A DNA stretch of 37,842 bases, from the NCBI GenBank assembly GCA_017436705.1, contig JAFSCP010000048.1:1-37842 (forward strand), written 5' to 3'. Source of the DNA: Bacillota bacterium (GTDB taxonomy: Bacteria > Bacillota > Clostridia > Peptostreptococcales > Anaerovoracaceae). The position numbers and the translations under genes were made by a program. Under the pieces are notes generated by a model. It had not been told where the DNA came from, searched no databases, and worked only from the letters and a program-made list of their open reading frames with translations. How positions within the stretch are numbered: position 1 is the stretch's first letter; every line of letters begins with the position of its first letter. Positions 6,801 to 15,253 of the stretch are shown one piece after another.

Positions 6801-7880
6801 TTATCTCTGTACGCGGGCATTTCCTGCGTAGATGTCCCAAACCTGTTTTTCGTCAGCAGGCTCTGCGTAGTCGTTTAAGCTGCTTGCTGCAAGAACGCCG
6901 CTTGCCCAGCCGAACTGAAGGCATTTTGCAGGTTCCCAGCCGCTCATAAGGCCATAGAGAAGGCCACCTGTGAAACCGTCGCCGCCGCCGATTCTGTCCA
7001 TAACCTGAATAGTTCTTGGTTCTTCAACGCACCACTGGCCATCAGCATAAAGGATGCCGCCCCAGAGGTGTTCGTTTGCACTGATAACCTGACGGAGAGT
7101 AGTACCGAAAACTTTGGCATTTGAGTACTTTTCCTTAACCTGAAGAATCATTTCCTTGAAGCTTTCAATCTTAGCTGCAAGGTCCTTGCCGCCAGCTTCA
7201 GGACCCTTGAATCCAAGGCAGAGCTGGAAGTCTTCTTCGTTACCAACGAGTACGTCAGCAACAGATGCGATTTCGTGGAAAGCAGCTCTCAGTTCTTCTT
7301 CTCTGCCCTTCCAGAAAGTTGCTCTGTGGTTCAGGTCGAAGCTGATTAAAGTGCCGTGTTCCTTAGCTGCCTTTGCAACAGCAAGACAGAATTTAGTTGT
7401 TTCTTCGCTCATTGCAGCGATAAGACCGGAAATATGAAGGATACCAACGCCTTCCTGTCCGAAAATTCTTTCAACGTCGAATTCATCGATGGAAAGTGTG
7501 CGGCCAACTTCGCCTGCACGGTCATTCCATACTCTTGGTGCTCTTAGTCCGAAACCGGAGTCAGCGATGTTGAACTGATGACGGAAGCCCCATGGACCAC
7601 CCTGTTCAACTTCTGCACCTTCAAAGCGGATATTTCTTGCACGGAGCTGGCTCTTTATGAATTCAGCCACAGGGCTGCCAGCTACAAATTTAGTGAGTAC
7701 CAGACATTCTCTGCCCAGGGAGGAAGATACGTTGAGTACGTTGCTTTCTGCACTGGTGCACTGCATGATGAAACGGTTGCTGTTATGTACAGCCATTCTG
7801 TTTTCTGGTGTGATTCTTACGCCCATACTTGTAGGGCAGGCGATTGCATAACGATAATTTTTGCGGAGATTGAGTTCCAT
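6801..7880 (-). CDS. PfkB-family sugar-acid kinase, candidate gluconate kinase
   Basis: A 359-residue ribokinase/PfkB-fold kinase. The C-terminal ATP/anion-hole signature reads DRIGGGDGFTGG with catalytic Asp301; it differs from the common GAGDAF form but resembles that of 2-keto-3-deoxygluconate kinases. The N-terminus is longer than in standard family members. Annotation by family alone would suggest KDG kinase. Because gnd follows directly and no KDPG aldolase or mannonate dehydratase is in the window, phosphorylation of gluconate at C6 is a sensible alternative; this is inference from context. The start at 7880 has AAAGGA about 9 bases upstream. It is the first gene of the leftward sugar-acid cluster. 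A candidate -10 (TAGAAT, complement of 7948-7953) lies upstream but its -35 is poor. Confidence 0.8.
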   Translation of the reverse strand: MELNLRKNYRYAIACPTSMGVRITPENRMAVHNSNRFIMQCTSAESNVLNVSSSLGRECLVLTKFVAGSPVAEFIKSQLRARNIRFEGAEVEQGGPWGFRHQFNIADSGFGLRAPRVWNDRAGEVGRTLSIDEFDVERIFGQEGVGILHISGLIAAMSEETTKFCLAVAKAAKEHGTLISFDLNHRATFWKGREEELRAAFHEIASVADVLVGNEEDFQLCLGFKGPEAGGKDLAAKIESFKEMILQVKEKYSNAKVFGTTLRQVISANEHLWGGILYADGQWCVEEPRTIQVMDRIGGGDGFTGGLLYGLMSGWEPAKCLQFGWASGVLAASSLNDYAEPADEKQVWDIYAGNARVQR

Positions 7881-7996
7881 AGGGTCAGTTCCTTTCTTCG
7901 TATATTACATGAAAATATTTTTACTCATAGATAATAGTATTCTACACCAGAAACACATATTTTGGAAGAGCGATTTGCATGAAAAATCAAGAATTA

Positions 7997-8024
7997 TTGA
8001 CATATTCTGGTTTTGCAGTATAAT
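7997..8024 (+). promoter_or_regulatory. sigma-A promoter of the tautomerase/acyltransferase unit
   Basis: TTGACA at 7997-8002, a 16-base spacer and TATAAT at 8019-8024, both perfect consensus hexamers. It lies about 30 bases before the start codon of the tautomerase gene, with AAAGGAGG between. Confidence 0.8.
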
Positions 8025-8056
8025 TAAATTACAAATAAACAAAGGAGGTGCTTACT

Positions 8057-8284
8057 ATGCCTTATATCGCTGTAAAAGCATTCGAAAAGGACGAAGCCAC
8101 TAAAAAAGAAGTTGCAGAAAGAATCAACCAGATTTTCCTCGATGTCTGGGGATGCAAACCTGAAGCTATTACTATTTCAATCGAAGAAGTAGAACGAGCT
8201 TCCTGGGACGAAGAAATTTACGAAAAAGAAATCAAACCTAAAGAAGATAAGATGTTTATTCTTTCAGGAGAAAAGAGATACTAG
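8057..8284 (+). CDS. 4-oxalocrotonate tautomerase-family protein
   Basis: A 75-residue protein starting MPYIAVKAF. After Met removal the N-terminal proline is the catalytic base of the tautomerase superfamily. The start at 8057 is fixed by this proline and by AAAGGAGG 8 bases upstream. Members isomerise 2-hydroxymuconate-like enols; in anaerobes the physiological substrate is usually unknown. It has its own strong promoter and is followed 4 bases later by an acyltransferase gene. It is divergent from the sugar-acid kinase, so a link to that pathway is possible but not shown. Confidence 0.85.
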   Translation: MPYIAVKAFEKDEATKKEVAERINQIFLDVWGCKPEAITISIEEVERASWDEEIYEKEIKPKEDKMFILSGEKRY

Positions 8285-8288
8285 TTAA

Positions 8289-9005
8289 ATGAACAGAATT
8301 TTACTCATGGTTATGCGTAATTTCCCTAAAGTACCCGGCCTCTATGCCAAGCTTTGTCATTACGCAAAAAACACTGACAAATACAGCCGTCAGGAAACAT
8401 GGAATCACATACGCCGCATCCTGACCCTCGGTATTACCACCGGCAATATCGACATGCAGATTCATGGTCTGGAAAATCTCCCTGAGCAGGACGGTTTCAT
8501 CATGTACGGAAACCACCAGGGTCTCTTCGACTGCGTGGCACTCGTATACGCATGTGAAAGACCCCTTTCTGCGGTTTATAAACATGAAATCAAAGATATT
8601 CCTTTTGTAAAGCAGGTAGTGACATGCACATTTTCCTACGCTATGGACAGAAGTGATGACCGTCAGTCACTTAAAGTAATACAGAATGTTACAAAAGACG
8701 TGATGAACGGCAGCAATTTCGTCATCTTCCCTGAAGGTACCAGAAGCCGCCAGGGCAACAAAATGGGCGAGTTCCATGCCGGCAGTTTCAGAGCTGCCAT
8801 CAAGGCAAAATGTCCTGTGGTACCCATGGTTTTTATCGACTCTTACAAGGTATTCGACAATAAGACCAGCGAAATGGTGACCTGCCAGCTTCATTTCCTG
8901 CCGCCGGTTCAGCCGGAAGAATATGAAGGCATGAAAGCCGGCGAACTTGCCGATATGGTCAAAGCCAGAGTTCAGGAAACACTGGATCAGTACGCAGACA
9001 AATAG
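8289..9005 (+). CDS. plsC: PlsC-type 1-acyl-glycerol-3-phosphate acyltransferase
   Basis: A 238-residue membrane-associated acyltransferase. The catalytic HX4D motif is NHQGLFD and the glycerol-3-phosphate-binding block is FPEGTRSR, in the expected order and spacing for lysophosphatidate acyltransferases. It would acylate 1-acyl-glycerol 3-phosphate to phosphatidate in phospholipid synthesis. It starts 4 bases after the tautomerase stop and its own ribosome site is weak, so coupling is likely. It is followed by a rho-independent terminator. A CDP-alcohol phosphatidyltransferase gene converges on it from the other side. Confidence 0.85.
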   Translation: MNRILLMVMRNFPKVPGLYAKLCHYAKNTDKYSRQETWNHIRRILTLGITTGNIDMQIHGLENLPEQDGFIMYGNHQGLFDCVALVYACERPLSAVYKHEIKDIPFVKQVVTCTFSYAMDRSDDRQSLKVIQNVTKDVMNGSNFVIFPEGTRSRQGNKMGEFHAGSFRAAIKAKCPVVPMVFIDSYKVFDNKTSEMVTCQLHFLPPVQPEEYEGMKAGELADMVKARVQETLDQYADK

Positions 9006-9015
9006 CAAAATCAAA

Positions 9016-9056
9016 AAGGAGAATTCTCTGACAAAGAAAATTCTCCTATTTTTGTC
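9016..9056 (+). terminator. rho-independent terminator after plsC
   Basis: Nine-base stem AGGAGAATT (9017-9025) with AATTCTCCT (9039-9047), 13-base loop, followed by ATTTTTG. The A-run before the stem could make it work for the opposing gene as well. Confidence 0.8.
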
Positions 9057-9059
9057 TCT

Positions 9060-9665
9060 TTAATTATCTTCCCCTGCAGCCTTCTTCATCTGCGTTTCTG
9101 CCTGAGACCTGAAAAGCAAGGTCTTTCTTGCCGGGTTATATTCAGCTGATGTCAGGTGAATAATAAACTCCTCGATGGTTGCTGTCATTGCAACTGCGCA
9201 CACAGTCCAGCAATACGGTGCTGCCGCAGCACCTGTTATTGCATATGGCACAAAGAATACTGACAAACCGCTGGCTTTGTTAAGATATGTGTGCTGAGAT
9301 GCGAAACGGTGATATTTTTTTGCTGCCGTTCCATATGAAAACAGTCTGATAACAATCATTGTGCCTACCGCAATCCATATTTTTTTCGGCAGAACCTCCC
9401 ACATGACAGGGAAAATTCTTATAAGCATAACTGCATAGAAGAGCAGGTCTGCAATGCTGTCCAGCTTAGCCCCCAGCTCGCTGGTTGTCTTCATCTTTCT
9501 GGCTATAAATCCGTCCAGAACATCTGTGATACCTGAAAGTGTGTATACAATCAGAAATGGTTCTGACAATGGCTCGATAAAGAGCAGGCTGGCGGTCCCC
9601 AGAATGCGCACAGCTGATATGCAGTTAGGTAAATTTTTATTTGCAAGGAACAAATCCTTTTCCAT
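9060..9665 (-). CDS. CDP-alcohol phosphatidyltransferase (PgsA-like)
   Basis: A 201-residue integral membrane enzyme. The family signature DG(x)2AR(x)8G(x)3D(x)3D is complete in the block beginning DGFIARKM and ending SIAD, near residues 50-72. It transfers a phosphatidyl group from CDP-diacylglycerol to an alcohol; phosphatidylglycerophosphate synthase is the nearest common role, but the acceptor cannot be fixed by sequence. Several hydrophobic segments follow the signature. It is the last gene of a leftward cluster, 20 bases after the cysteine desulfidase gene. It could also be a phosphatidylserine- or inositol-type synthase. Confidence 0.85.
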   Translation of the reverse strand: MEKDLFLANKNLPNCISAVRILGTASLLFIEPLSEPFLIVYTLSGITDVLDGFIARKMKTTSELGAKLDSIADLLFYAVMLIRIFPVMWEVLPKKIWIAVGTMIVIRLFSYGTAAKKYHRFASQHTYLNKASGLSVFFVPYAITGAAAAPYCWTVCAVAMTATIEEFIIHLTSAEYNPARKTLLFRSQAETQMKKAAGEDN

Positions 9666-9685
9666 AATCCTTTCACTTCCTTTTG

Positions 9686-10975
9686 TTATTTTGTGGTCAT
9701 AATATCTAATATTTCCATATCGGTTTTTTCCATACCTCTGATTCCTATACGGGCCATATTCCTGATAGATTCTTCAGCAGACTGCGCGCAGATGCCGTCA
9801 CTGACACGAAGTGCTGCACCGCCCACTGCAGTTACAGCGCTCACAAGTGCCGCTACAGAACCTGCAGACACTTTAAGGGCGCAGCCTACTTTGCCGCCAT
9901 CGCAGATCATGCCTGTAACCGTTCCGCACATGTTGCGTACAGCGTAACCAATCTGCTCATCACTGCCGCCCAGCAGATATGCAATACCTGCAGATGCTGC
10001 TGTCGAAGACGCCATAACGCAGCTGCACATAGGAGAAAGCTTACCGATATGAGCGTTTATGTAACGGTTTACAAGATGGCCCAATGCAAGCGCTTTTACA
10101 GTCTGCTCCCGGCTTGCAGATAAAGCTGCCGCAGTTTCACTGATTGGCAGGATTACTACCAGCCCTTTGGTTCCTGCGCCTGAGCTGCTCATTGTCGGCA
10201 GCGGGCAGCCGTCAAGACGGCTCTCTGCTGCAGAAGTGACCTGCACAATAATCTTCTGCAGCAGGCTGCTGCCCAGCAGACCCGCTGCCCCTTCCCCACG
10301 CAGGGTTTCTGCCAGTCCGACGCCGACAGAATTGCTTTCTGAATATGCTGCCAGACGGTTATTCATTTCAACACCGTCCATAAGAAAAGCAAGTTCTTCT
10401 TCACTGCAGCTGTCAACCAGAGCACGGATTTCTGCCAGCTTCATTTCCTTCAGTTCTTCAACCACCGCATCACTTCCGCTCTGTGCATTTTCATTTTCTT
10501 TGATATATACAGCTACGCCATTCTTTTCAATAAGTATTATGTTTGTATGACTGCCGCTGATAATACATCTTCCCTCACCGTCAGATGTTTTTACTGCGCA
10601 TTCCACATAAAGGCCGTTCTTGCTTTCATCCAGCCCGACGCTTACTCTGCTGCTATTTACAAGAGTTTCAGCTGCCATCATCTTATCAGCATCCAGATCT
10701 TCAAGAAGCTCCAGACTTTTTTCAGGATTCTTAAGTACTGCACCTATCGCAGCGGCCCAGACCAGGCCCACTTCTCTGCAGTTGGGTATTCCCGCTGACA
10801 TGCCGTTTTTATAGATTCCGGCGTTGCATTTAACATCAACAGTCAGTATGTCGCCGTCAAGTTCCCTGCTCACAGCCGCACTGCAAAGTGCCACGCACAC
10901 AGGCTCAGTACATCCCAGCGCCGGAACTACATCCTTTCTGAGCAGCTCAATAATCTGATTCTTTTCCATATTCAT
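9686..10975 (-). CDS. cyuA: L-cysteine desulfidase (CyuA/YhaM, UPF0597 family)
   Basis: A 429-residue member of UPF0597, the iron-sulfur L-cysteine desulfidase/serine-dehydratase-alpha-like family. It releases sulfide, ammonia and pyruvate from cysteine. Cysteines are placed as expected: Cys22 in GCTEP near the N-terminus as candidate catalytic base, and Cys317/319, Cys350, Cys358 and Cys365 in the blocks SPMCSC, MCGTVTG and CDGGKVGC as candidate [4Fe-4S] ligands. The SSSGAGTKG glycine block is also present. Start at 10975; an internal ATG two codons later fits the AAAGG ribosome site slightly better. It follows the DUF3810 gene by 9 bases. Confidence 0.88.
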   Translation of the reverse strand: MNMEKNQIIELLRKDVVPALGCTEPVCVALCSAAVSRELDGDILTVDVKCNAGIYKNGMSAGIPNCREVGLVWAAAIGAVLKNPEKSLELLEDLDADKMMAAETLVNSSRVSVGLDESKNGLYVECAVKTSDGEGRCIISGSHTNIILIEKNGVAVYIKENENAQSGSDAVVEELKEMKLAEIRALVDSCSEEELAFLMDGVEMNNRLAAYSESNSVGVGLAETLRGEGAAGLLGSSLLQKIIVQVTSAAESRLDGCPLPTMSSSGAGTKGLVVILPISETAAALSASREQTVKALALGHLVNRYINAHIGKLSPMCSCVMASSTAASAGIAYLLGGSDEQIGYAVRNMCGTVTGMICDGGKVGCALKVSAGSVAALVSAVTAVGGAALRVSDGICAQSAEESIRNMARIGIRGMEKTDMEILDIMTTK

Positions 10976-10984
10976 CTGCCTTTC

Positions 10985-12082
10985 TTATCTGTTCTCCTGC
11001 ATCCATGCGACTATCAGGTCACACATTCTGCCGTAACTTTTTATGCCATCGCTCTGCCCGTTGGCTTTAAGATAACCATCGTTTACTTTCTCTGCAGTTT
11101 CTGCAATTTTCCCTTCATACTGCGCCCAGTACTCCCGGTTCGCAGCAAGGTCAGCTTCCACCAATGGATTAAGCTTTACACGCAGCTGAGCCCAGGCTTC
11201 ATAATCAGTCCTGTAAAGAACATTCATACATGAAATCCAGCCCCGCAGGCCGCCGCTGTATCTGAACTCCGGATTGTCCGACTCACTGCACGCCAGCCAG
11301 GCTATGAAATTAGCCTCTTCCTCCCGCATAAATCCTCTCAGGTGAGAAAGCTCATGGCATGCCGTAAAAGGTATATTATAGTCCGTCATTCCTGTATTAT
11401 AGTTTGCCTCAATGGTAAAAGGCGAGTAAATTCCTGTGATTTTCTGTACTGATAAAATCCACGGAAAAATAAGCCCTTTGGGCTTTGGATAGTATCCTTC
11501 AAGACAGCTGAAATCTTCTGACAGGTTTATCATTTCCGCGCGGGCATTTTCTGCGACATTACACGTTACCACCATTACGCCATCCTGATTTCTTGCCACT
11601 GTTTCTGCATCGCTGTTAACCGATTCTGTCAGCACCAGACATACCTCAGCAAGCTGGGCAGCAGTATAATTATCAGCTTTCAGCCCTATGGACGCGGCAA
11701 AAGAAGTCTTGTGATAATTCACTCCGCAGCTGGCTGCATATATAAATATCAGAACCCCTGCCATGCAGAAAACACCTGCCCCCAACCGGGCGATTTCAGC
11801 CTTGCCCGCTTTACCTCTGACCAACCTTATAACCAGTCTTGCCAGAAGCAGGCTGGCAGAAATAATCAGCACATATAAAAGCACTTCCGACAACGAAAAA
11901 GGAAAAATCCCAAAGAGCCCTCCTACGGCAGTAACCAGCACCTCATAAACATTTTCAGAATACCACTGAGCAAATACAGGCACTTTACGTGCAAGCAAAA
12001 GCAGCGCCGCCGCCATAATCAGCGATGCGCCGCCAACAAGCGAATATTTCTTTGTTTTATTAAGACAGGAAATCTTTTTCAT
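10985..12082 (-). CDS. DUF3810 membrane zinc metallopeptidase candidate
   Basis: A 365-residue protein with three hydrophobic segments near the N-terminus (about residues 15-33, 60-86 and 100-118) and a long extracytoplasmic-looking domain. That domain holds the zinc-protease motif HELSH (His243, Glu244, His247) with a downstream EEAN (Glu255/256) as candidate third ligand. This layout matches DUF3810. The substrate is unknown. The ATG at 12082 has AAAGG 10 bases upstream; a TTG one codon earlier is less likely. It starts 14 bases after the WYL regulator and ends 9 bases before cyuA, so the three are probably cotranscribed. Confidence 0.8.
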   Translation of the reverse strand: MKKISCLNKTKKYSLVGGASLIMAAALLLLARKVPVFAQWYSENVYEVLVTAVGGLFGIFPFSLSEVLLYVLIISASLLLARLVIRLVRGKAGKAEIARLGAGVFCMAGVLIFIYAASCGVNYHKTSFAASIGLKADNYTAAQLAEVCLVLTESVNSDAETVARNQDGVMVVTCNVAENARAEMINLSEDFSCLEGYYPKPKGLIFPWILSVQKITGIYSPFTIEANYNTGMTDYNIPFTACHELSHLRGFMREEEANFIAWLACSESDNPEFRYSGGLRGWISCMNVLYRTDYEAWAQLRVKLNPLVEADLAANREYWAQYEGKIAETAEKVNDGYLKANGQSDGIKSYGRMCDLIVAWMQENR

Positions 12083-12096
12083 CAATGCTGTGCCTT

Positions 12097-13089
12097 TTAT
12101 TTATACTGCTCCAGCGTTTTTTCCGCCAGTTCAATCTGCTGCTCTATTACATAGTCCGGTGATGTTATCTTTATGTCACCTCCGAAGTTCATTACCCAGG
12201 TAAGAAATACAGGGCTCACTGCAACTTTTACAGTTACATCAAAAGCCTCTTCTCCGGCCACAGGCCGCATCAGCACATCCTGGCCGAACCGGTCGATAAT
12301 CGGGTCTGCCATCTGATTTTTGCAGCGCAAGGTCACATTTTCATCTCTGCCGCTGTACATTCCGAAGGTTTTCTTTGAGTAAAGAGCCATATCAAAATTC
12401 CTGAAGTGTTCTTCCCCTTCACGCTTTTCATCAGCAACAGCCAGCTTCACCATCTTGTCTACGCGATAGTGTTTTATAATTCCCGCTTCAGAATCAAAGG
12501 CCACAAGATAATAATTTTCATCGTCCCAGGTCAGAGCCCACGGGCTTACTTTGTAAACCTTTCCCTCACGTCGCAGGGCTTTTTCGCCTTTTTCATTCCA
12601 CTTGAAATACTGGAAAGTGATTTGCTTTCCCTGATAGATTGCGCTGTGGATATAGTCAACTGTGTAATATATACTCTCATTCATTGTCTTGATGCGGTTG
12701 GCAACATGAACATTTCTGTTAAGTTTTTTTGCTTCATGTACACTGGCGAGCCCTTCGATTTTACGGATGAGAGCTTCGGATTTTTTTCTTGTTATAAATC
12801 TGGAGGACTGAACAGCATCCACCAGAAGTTTCAGTTCCGGCAGTTCAAAAGTTCTGCTGGCCAGATAATACACTGTCTTTCCGCCCGCAGTTTCCTTCTC
12901 CACATCCATTCCAAGGAGGTTAAGAGCTTCTATATCATCATAGATGCTTTTTCGCTCTGCCTTTATATCGTAACGCTCAAGTTCTGCAATGATTTCATGC
13001 ATGGAAAGTCCGTGTTCCATATCGGTCTTTTCCTGCAGAATGCGGGCAAGATACATTAATTTAAGTTTCTGGTTGGATGATTTAGCCAT
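12097..13089 (-). CDS. WYL-domain transcriptional regulator
   Basis: A 330-residue protein with an N-terminal winged-helix DNA-binding region (about residues 1-75, YDIKAERKSIYDDIEAL) and a WYL domain around residues 150-225 (VSPWALTWDDENYYLVAF and HYRVDKM). A C-terminal extension follows. WYL proteins sense small ligands or nucleic acids and regulate varied operons. A good ribosome site (AGGAGG) and its own promoter precede it; the promoter overlaps the end of the PAP2 gene. Its immediate downstream neighbours (metallopeptidase, cysteine desulfidase) are plausible targets, by inference. Confidence 0.88.
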   Translation of the reverse strand: MAKSSNQKLKLMYLARILQEKTDMEHGLSMHEIIAELERYDIKAERKSIYDDIEALNLLGMDVEKETAGGKTVYYLASRTFELPELKLLVDAVQSSRFITRKKSEALIRKIEGLASVHEAKKLNRNVHVANRIKTMNESIYYTVDYIHSAIYQGKQITFQYFKWNEKGEKALRREGKVYKVSPWALTWDDENYYLVAFDSEAGIIKHYRVDKMVKLAVADEKREGEEHFRNFDMALYSKKTFGMYSGRDENVTLRCKNQMADPIIDRFGQDVLMRPVAGEEAFDVTVKVAVSPVFLTWVMNFGGDIKITSPDYVIEQQIELAEKTLEQYK

Positions 13090-13113
13090 TGTATACCTCC
13101 TGTTTATGGAAGT

Positions 13114-13141
13114 ATTATATCACAATATTGCGCTGTTGCAA
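13114..13141 (-). promoter_or_regulatory. promoter of the WYL regulator cluster
   Basis: Leftward TTGCAA (13136-13141), 16-base spacer, TATAAT (complement of 13114-13119). The -35 and spacer lie within the last codons of the PAP2 gene, so the WYL cluster can be transcribed separately from it. Confidence 0.6.
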
Positions 13142-13728
13142 AGTGCCGCGCCTATACCGAAGCATACCGCCGCAAGAGGCAGTGCTGTAGTCATATCGAT
13201 TATCACATGCTGCTTGGTCAGTACTGTGGAAACCACTATCATCAGGGCAAGCAGACATACCATAGCCTGAATCCATCCAGCCATCGGTGTACATGTAATT
13301 GCCGTAAAAATTATGATGAAACAGGTGGAACAGTGCATGCTGGGCATGCAGTTAAGACCTTTGTAGTCCACAATGTACATAAAATTCAGAACCTTTCCTG
13401 AAAAAGTATCTGTCCCGACTTTTGGTCTGTCGAAAGATGTAGGATACAGCCTGTAAATTATCAGGCTTATAGCGATATCAATAACCGTGCTGACCATATA
13501 AATCATCCAGCTTTTTTCAGAGCAGTAATATAGCCCGATTGGAAAAAGAGCCAGCAAAGGAAACCAGAGAATGTACACAAATACAGTCTGCGGCACCAGC
13601 GGAATCTTTTTATCAAATCGCCCTTCCATGTCGTGAACCGTCCGTGGATTTCTCTGTACCGCCAGATAAGAAAGGCCCTGAACCGAAAGAAGCACTCCCT
13701 GAATTACTGCAAGTTCCAATAATTTCAT
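13120..13728 (-). CDS. PAP2-superfamily membrane phosphatase/transferase
   Basis: A 202-residue membrane protein with about five to six hydrophobic segments. The PAP2 active-site parts are visible: PSMH (Pro129 to His132) and a later His174...Asp178 in TKQHVIID, giving the two catalytic histidines. A cysteine-rich CMPSMHCSTC context and the spacing resemble the PAP2_C/inositol phosphotransferase-like branch. It may dephosphorylate phosphatidate or an undecaprenyl lipid, or move a head group. The start at 13728 is preferred over an earlier frame opening because GGGGG lies 9 bases upstream. Confidence 0.8.
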   Translation of the reverse strand: MKLLELAVIQGVLLSVQGLSYLAVQRNPRTVHDMEGRFDKKIPLVPQTVFVYILWFPLLALFPIGLYYCSEKSWMIYMVSTVIDIAISLIIYRLYPTSFDRPKVGTDTFSGKVLNFMYIVDYKGLNCMPSMHCSTCFIIIFTAITCTPMAGWIQAMVCLLALMIVVSTVLTKQHVIIDMTTALPLAAVCFGIGAALCNSAIL

Positions 13729-13784
13729 CACACAAATCCCCCTGTATAACATATCTTTTCAAAATATAGCTAAAAATATTAAAC

Positions 13785-13822
13785 TGAAAATAAACTTTAA
13801 AAGACTGCATTTTATAATGCAG
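13785..13822 (-). terminator. putative terminator at the end of thiN
   Basis: Seven-base stem CTGCATT/AATGCAG (13805-13811 with 13816-13822), loop TTAT, overlapping the thiN stop codon. In the leftward transcript it is followed by the imperfect U-rich run TCTTTTAAAGTTTATTTT. It is weaker than the other terminators here. Confidence 0.5.
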
Positions 13823-14447
13823 CCTCTCTTTTTACTTTTATAAGAAGCAGTTCTCCGTCTTCAACCTTTACTCTTGCCGTCTTTCCCGGCAGCACCTCGT
13901 TGCTGACGCCGTACTGATATTCACAGGTAATTTCTGCGCCTGCCAGAGGATACTTTGCGTTCTCTATTGTGACTCCTGCAGCCTTTCCGGTAATATTCAG
14001 AAGCGAAAAGAAAGGATAATCTCCGCTGATTTCTGTCCACTGCTCTCCTGCGATTTCCATCTCCGAAAAATCGTCCACAAGAACTGCTTTTTTCCCGCGG
14101 CTGTGAAGGTCCAGAAGTATCGATACATTAGCCAGTGTATGATCAAGTCTGCCACCTGCTGCACCCAGAAGCAGGAACTCTTCAAACCCTCTGTCCAAAG
14201 CTTCTTTCACAGCGAAAACCGTGTCCGTATCATCCTTTTCGCATGGAAGCACAATTGTTTCTACCGGCAGATGCGGGTTGTCATAAGAATCAAAATCCCC
14301 CACAATCAGGTCAGGTTTCACTCCCAGGCCTTCCACATGTTTAAGCCCGCTGTCGCAGCAGATTACATAATCATCACTTCTCAGGTACCCTGCTGTTTTT
14401 TTATATTCTTTAACCGGCGCCCCGCCGATAATCACACATCTTTTCAT
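13812..14447 (-). CDS. thiN: thiamine pyrophosphokinase
   Basis: A 211-residue enzyme that transfers pyrophosphate from ATP to thiamine, giving TPP directly. Signature blocks are CDSGL, GDFDS, DDTD and GGRLDHTLAN in the catalytic domain, followed by the smaller thiamine-binding beta domain. It is last in the riboswitch-controlled operon, 2 bases after thiD, with AAGGAG before its ATG. Its presence with TMP-making genes raises the question of how TMP reaches thiamine; the HAD phosphatase two genes upstream is a candidate. Confidence 0.93.
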   Translation of the reverse strand: MKRCVIIGGAPVKEYKKTAGYLRSDDYVICCDSGLKHVEGLGVKPDLIVGDFDSYDNPHLPVETIVLPCEKDDTDTVFAVKEALDRGFEEFLLLGAAGGRLDHTLANVSILLDLHSRGKKAVLVDDFSEMEIAGEQWTEISGDYPFFSLLNITGKAAGVTIENAKYPLAGAEITCEYQYGVSNEVLPGKTARVKVEDGELLLIKVKREAAL

Positions 14448-14449
14448 TT

Positions 14450-15238
14450 TTACTCCTTTTTCAGACAGAAAGCATGATTCAGAGGTCCTGAACCTTTGCC
14501 AAGATCAAGCATATCAGCAAGGCAGCCTGAAATATAATCCTTTGCCGCTCTGACTGACTCTTCAAGCCCCAGTCCTTTTGCCATATTGGCTGCAATTGCT
14601 GAAGAAAGGGTGCAGCCTGTACCGTGGGTATTAGGGTTATTGATTCGTTTTCCGCGGAACCACTCATATCGGTCCTCTGCATAAAGCAGATCATTGGCAT
14701 CATTTATGCTGTGCCCGCCCTTACACAGAACTGCACAGTTATATTCTTCACTTATGATTTTCGCTGCAGTTATCATGTCATCTTCGTTTTTTATTTCAAT
14801 GCCGCTGAGCACTTCTGCCTCAGGAATATTAGGTGTGACAACAGAAACGAACGGAAGAAGCTTCTTTTTCAGTGTTTCCACTGCATCATCTGAGATAAGC
14901 TTTGAACCGCTGGTCGAAACCATTACCGGGTCAAGCACGATATTTTCAGCGCCATAGAACTCAAGGCGCTGTGCAATTGTCTCAATCAGCCCGCTGCTGC
15001 TTACCATACCGATTTTTACTGCATCCGGACGGATATCTTCAAAAACAGCATCAATCTGCATCTGGAGAAACTGCGGGCTTACTTCCATAATACCCGTAAC
15101 ACCTGTGGTGTTCTGAGCGGTCAGCGCGGTAACTGCACTCATAGCAAAGACGCCATTCATGGTCATGGTTTTTAAATCTGCCTGAATGCCGGCACCTCCA
15201 CTGGAATCCGACCCGGCGATTGATAATGCTGTTCTCAT
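14450..15238 (-). CDS. thiD: hydroxymethylpyrimidine (phosphate) kinase
   Basis: A 262-residue ribokinase-fold enzyme. The N-terminal AGSDSSGGAGIQADLK block is the ThiD signature, and the C-terminal NTHGTGCTLSSA contains the catalytic cysteine region. It phosphorylates HMP to HMP-P and then HMP-PP, the pyrimidine substrate of ThiE. GGAG 8 bases before the ATG supports the start. It is 15 bases after the HAD gene and 2 bases before thiN. Confidence 0.95.
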   Translation of the reverse strand: MRTALSIAGSDSSGGAGIQADLKTMTMNGVFAMSAVTALTAQNTTGVTGIMEVSPQFLQMQIDAVFEDIRPDAVKIGMVSSSGLIETIAQRLEFYGAENIVLDPVMVSTSGSKLISDDAVETLKKKLLPFVSVVTPNIPEAEVLSGIEIKNEDDMITAAKIISEEYNCAVLCKGGHSINDANDLLYAEDRYEWFRGKRINNPNTHGTGCTLSSAIAANMAKGLGLEESVRAAKDYISGCLADMLDLGKGSGPLNHAFCLKKE

Positions 15239-15253
15239 GTTATAATCTCCTTT

